Source of the DNA: Eggerthellaceae bacterium
Lineage (GTDB): Bacteria; Actinomycetota; Coriobacteriia; Coriobacteriales; Eggerthellaceae
Direction of reading: 5' to 3'
Assembly (NCBI GenBank): GCA_910575165.1
Contig: CAJTDS010000005.1
Span: 62,001-126,000, forward strand
DNA length: 64,000 bases
Positions 61,486 to 64,000 of this stretch are shown in pieces. The notes below the pieces were generated by a model. It had not been told where the DNA came from. It made no database searches and saw only the letters and a list, made by a program, of their open reading frames with translations. Both the position numbers and the translations under genes were made by a program. The first letter of the stretch is position 1. Each line of letters starts with the position of its first letter.

Positions 61486-62358
61486 ATGACCGGTTTCCCC
61501 ACCGCCTTCAGCGAGATCACCCTGGTTCTGTTCACGACGCTGGCGCCTTCCGGGGCGCTCGCCTACGTGCTGGCGAACCTGCCGATCGCCTTCGGCCGCG
61601 CCACCGACGAGGAGCGCGAGCACCTCGACAGGTCGTCGTGGCTGTTGCTGGCCGTCACCATGGTGGGGCTCGTCGCGTCGGCGACGCACCTGGGCAACCC
61701 TTCGAACGCCCTGTACGTGTTCACGGCCGTGGGCAAAAGCCCCCTTTCCACCGAGGTCTTCTGCGCCGTGGTGTTTTTGGCCCTCGCCGGCGTGTACTGG
61801 CTGTACTCCTTCGCCGAGCGGCCCCGCCGGCGGCTGCAGCGGGCGGCCGTCATCGCTACCAACGCGGCGGCGCTCGCGTTCGTCGCGGCGACGGCCTTCG
61901 CCTACAACGTGGGCACCGTCCCCACGTGGAGCCATCCCCTGGTGCCGATCTCGCTGTTCGCGAACGCCCTGATGGGCGGTCCGGTGTTGGCGTGCCTGGG
62001 CTTTGCGGCGGCGCGCTTCGAGCCGGGGCGCGCGCCATGGGGAGGCAGGCTTCTGGGGCTCTCGGCGGCGGCCCTTGCGGCGAACCTGGCCGTGTACGCC
62101 GTCATGGCTGTACAGCTGGCGCCGGTCTCCAACGAGCTAGCGAGCGTGCCCGAGCTGGTGCCGAACTACGCGGCGTTCATCGCGGCGTTCGCGGTGCTGG
62201 CCGCGGCTGGGCTTTTCGTGGGGTTCCGCGGTCTGCGGGCCCGGGGGAGGAGCCTTGTCGTCAGGATGGCCTGCGCGAGCGCTCTCGTGCTGGCGGGGCT
62301 GTTCGTCATGCGCTTCACGTTCTACATGTCGCACCTGACCATCGGGCTGGGAATCTGA
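61486..62358 (+). CDS. DmsC-type membrane anchor subunit
   Basis: 290 residues with eight hydrophobic helices, starting T-G-F-P-T-A-F-S-E-I-T-L-V-L-F-T-T-L. It would oxidise menaquinol and hand electrons to the ferredoxin subunit on the outer face. The pattern H-L-G-N-P in the third helix region is shared with DmsC. Starts 12 bases after the chaperone. Last gene of the operon. Confidence 0.9.
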   Translation: MTGFPTAFSEITLVLFTTLAPSGALAYVLANLPIAFGRATDEEREHLDRSSWLLLAVTMVGLVASATHLGNPSNALYVFTAVGKSPLSTEVFCAVVFLALAGVYWLYSFAERPRRRLQRAAVIATNAAALAFVAATAFAYNVGTVPTWSHPLVPISLFANALMGGPVLACLGFAAARFEPGRAPWGGRLLGLSAAALAANLAVYAVMAVQLAPVSNELASVPELVPNYAAFIAAFAVLAAAGLFVGFRGLRARGRSLVVRMACASALVLAGLFVMRFTFYMSHLTIGLGI

Positions 62359-62431
62359 GGGCGCGTTTCCGGCGGGCGCACTTCTTCGGGAAGGCGTGCC
62401 CGTTCGCGGCGCTGGCGTCCCCGGTCGTCCC

Positions 62432-63010
62432 TTAGCGTTCGCCGAACTTCGGCAGGGTGCGCAGGAGCGCCCAGGCCCGCCGTTTCCCCGTTTCCTCCTT
62501 CAGGAGCGCCTCGAAGTCGTCGAAGGCGACGAAAGGGCGCCCGAACAGGTTTGATCGGCTTTCGAGCGCGAGCGGCGTTCGGTAGGCGGCCGAAAGCGCC
62601 TCGGCGGCGTCGCGGTCGGCGCACACGATGCACAGAGGGTCGGCGCCCTCGGCGAGGAGGAACAGCGACTGCGCGTCGAGCCGCGCGCCCCCGTCGAGCG
62701 CGTCGGCGGCTTCGGGCATCCCGGGTGCGGTTGCGGGGGCCGGGACGGCTGTCTCGGCTGCGGCTTCGAGCGCATCGGCTGCGGCCGCGTCCGAGCCCGT
62801 GCCGGCGGCCTCCAGGAAGGCGAACACGGTACCCCCCGGCCCGTAGCCGAGCGCTTCGGCGGTCTTGCGGCAGGCCGCCCGGCCCGCGGTTCCGAGCGGG
62901 GCGGCGCTGACGACGAGGAACGTGCCCATCCTGTCGCCGGCCAGATGGTCGGCGAACGAGTCCCATACCTGGTCGAGGGCTGCTTCGTACATCGTGCTGC
63001 TCGGGGTCAC
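62432..63010 (-). CDS. Uncharacterised protein next to the reductase operon
   Basis: 192 residues, not recognised. Alternating hydrophobic strands and helices (F-L-V-V-S-A-A-P-L-G-T-A-G-R-A near 30, then C-I-V-C-A-D-R-D-A-A near 127), a Pro/Ala/Glu-rich loop in the middle, and a basic C-terminus. No signal or membrane helix, so cytosolic. Probably GTG start at 63010; an ATG six codons later is possible. Convergent with the anchor gene. A link to molybdoenzyme maturation is possible but rests on position only. Confidence 0.65.
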   Translation of the reverse strand: MTPSSTMYEAALDQVWDSFADHLAGDRMGTFLVVSAAPLGTAGRAACRKTAEALGYGPGGTVFAFLEAAGTGSDAAAADALEAAAETAVPAPATAPGMPEAADALDGGARLDAQSLFLLAEGADPLCIVCADRDAAEALSAAYRTPLALESRSNLFGRPFVAFDDFEALLKEETGKRRAWALLRTLPKFGER

Positions 63011-63069
63011 GGTGGGCGCCTTTCAAGAGAGGCCGCGCGCAGCGCTTGCCTGCGGGTTCTTTGGTCGGC

Positions 63070-64000
63070 CTATTGTACCAGGTTGCCGTCGGGCTTTTCG
63101 GGCTGCGAACCTTCCGTCCGGTTCGCTTCCTGCTTCCGCGGTGCCGGGTTTTCTTCGGCGCCTTGGGGCTGCGGGACGTTGACGATGTTCGGGCGTTCGC
63201 AGTGGCCGCCGGGGCAGCGGCTGTCCAAATCGTAGGGGCTCCAGTTGCGCATCTTATCCTTGAGCTGGGCGTGCACCCGCCGCTCGAGGCGGTGGTGCTC
63301 GGCGATGACATGCAGCGCCTCCCTCGGGTTCGCGCGGATTTCGCGGATGGCCTGCCCGGCGTCGGCGTTCATGGTGCGCTCGGCGACCAGCGCCAGCAGC
63401 GGCATGAGGAACACCGACACGCCGCCCGCGGCCACCAGCACCGACGCGGTGTCCTGCGTCATGGCGCCGGCGGTCACGGCCACCGAGGTCACCGCCACGA
63501 TGATGGGAAGGGCCGTGGCGCAGTAGAACGACACCGTCAGCCGCTCGCGCACGTCCATGGCGCGCGAGCTCTTCCCCAGCGTCAGCGACACGAAGATGGG
63601 CAGCGCGCGCACGAACAGCAGCAGCACGATGAACAGGGCCAGCAGCTCGGGCGCCTCCCCGATGGCCCGCAGGTCGACCTTGGCGCCCGATACCACGAAG
63701 AACAGCGGGACCAGAAAGCCGTAGGCGATGGCGTTGTGCTTCATCTCCATGGTTTGGTTGCCCTCGGGGATGATGAAGCGCAGGATGAACCCGGCGGCGA
63801 AGGCGCCCAGCACGATGTCCAGGTCGAACACCGCCGAGATAGCCGTCAGCCCTATGAGCAGCAGGTTCACCGTGCGGATGATCATCTGGGAGTTCGTGTC
63901 GGCGTTGTCGCGGATGAAGGTGGACACCCTGCCGCCCACGGATTTGCCCACTTTCGGCACGATGGCGAACAGCACGGCGATGGCCAGGAAGGCGGCAAGC
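63070..64000 (-). CDS. Cation/proton antiporter (CPA2/Kef type), C-terminal part
   Basis: The frame is open at the right edge, so only the last 310 residues are seen. About seven hydrophobic helices are followed by a soluble tail of roughly 95 residues with many basic residues and two nearby cysteines (R-C-P-G-G-H-C). A membrane segment with F-D-L-D-I-V-L-G-A-F-A-A-G carries the Asp pattern of the CPA antiporters. It would exchange Na+ or K+ for H+. No TrkA/RCK domain is present in the visible tail. Confidence 0.85.
   Translation of the reverse strand, partial: LAAFLAIAVLFAIVPKVGKSVGGRVSTFIRDNADTNSQMIIRTVNLLLIGLTAISAVFDLDIVLGAFAAGFILRFIIPEGNQTMEMKHNAIAYGFLVPLFFVVSGAKVDLRAIGEAPELLALFIVLLLFVRALPIFVSLTLGKSSRAMDVRERLTVSFYCATALPIIVAVTSVAVTAGAMTQDTASVLVAAGGVSVFLMPLLALVAERTMNADAGQAIREIRANPREALHVIAEHHRLERRVHAQLKDKMRNWSPYDLDSRCPGGHCERPNIVNVPQPQGAEENPAPRKQEANRTEGSQPEKPDGNLVQ

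Noticed and set aside
60171-62435. 754-codon plus-strand frame over the second ferredoxin, chaperone and anchor
   Set aside because: Different frame of three genes with strong motifs; Arg/Gly/Ala-rich product without recognisable domains.

Overview
The window is GC-rich and densely coded. It looks like a chromosomal segment of a strictly anaerobic gut actinobacterium of the class Coriobacteriia, most likely family Eggerthellaceae. The reasons are the actinobacterial layout infA-rpmJ-rpsM-rpsK-rpsD-rpoA-rplQ, a cell-wall kinase/phosphatase/FHA operon in actinobacterial order, and the large number of exported respiratory reductases (flavin, multiheme cytochrome, molybdopterin), each next to a membrane-spanning LuxR-type regulator. 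The species cannot be named from this sequence alone. No tRNA, rRNA, CRISPR array, insertion sequence or prophage was recognised.

Layout. 1-5000: end of a flavin reductase, a 2-hydroxyacid dehydrogenase, the CIRCE-controlled groES-groEL pair and an alkyltransferase-like protein. 5000-19200: an accessory respiratory region with a LysR gene, two cassettes that each pair a tri-heme/sulfite-oxidase-fold lipoprotein with a small cysteine-motif protein, two membrane LuxR regulators, a GntR/DUF1648 pair, a Tat-exported flavoprotein reductase and a MATE transporter. 19200-24600: a giant Lhr helicase and a YgbA-type protein. 25100-31920: a SipW-type signal peptidase, two exported substrates with SipW-type signals (one carrying BspA-like repeats), an ECF sigma factor and a membrane-anchored beta-propeller protein. 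32000-36600: the ribosomal/RNA polymerase operon. 36757-44941: the minus-strand operon fhaA-fhaB-pstP-(rodA-pbpA fusion)-pknB. 45435-48691: an LCP cell-wall ligase and galE. 48797-53066: a LuxR regulator with two DNA-binding domains, divergent from a third tri-heme cassette. 53339-54781: phosphohexomutase. 54972-62358: a LuxR regulator divergent from a DMSO-reductase-family operon with catalytic subunit, two FeS subunits, TorD chaperone and membrane anchor. The window ends inside a cation/proton antiporter.

How the parts work together. Most accessory genes form reductase-plus-private-regulator modules: electrons from the membrane pool would pass through exported hemes or FeS clusters to a substrate-reducing domain, and the adjacent membrane LuxR protein presumably senses the matching substrate. 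The most interesting part is the family of three paralogous cassettes (6230-8417, 10466-12638, 50911-53066). In each, a lipoprotein with three CxxCH hemes fused to a sulfite-oxidase-like domain is followed at once by a 163-165 residue secreted protein with an invariant C-x-C-x-T-N motif and a Gly-rich A-N-A-D-V motif. I do not recognise this pair as a described system. Several long near-perfect inverted repeats between genes (4438-4596, 32036-32079, 47314-47447, 54805-54952) also deserve attention.
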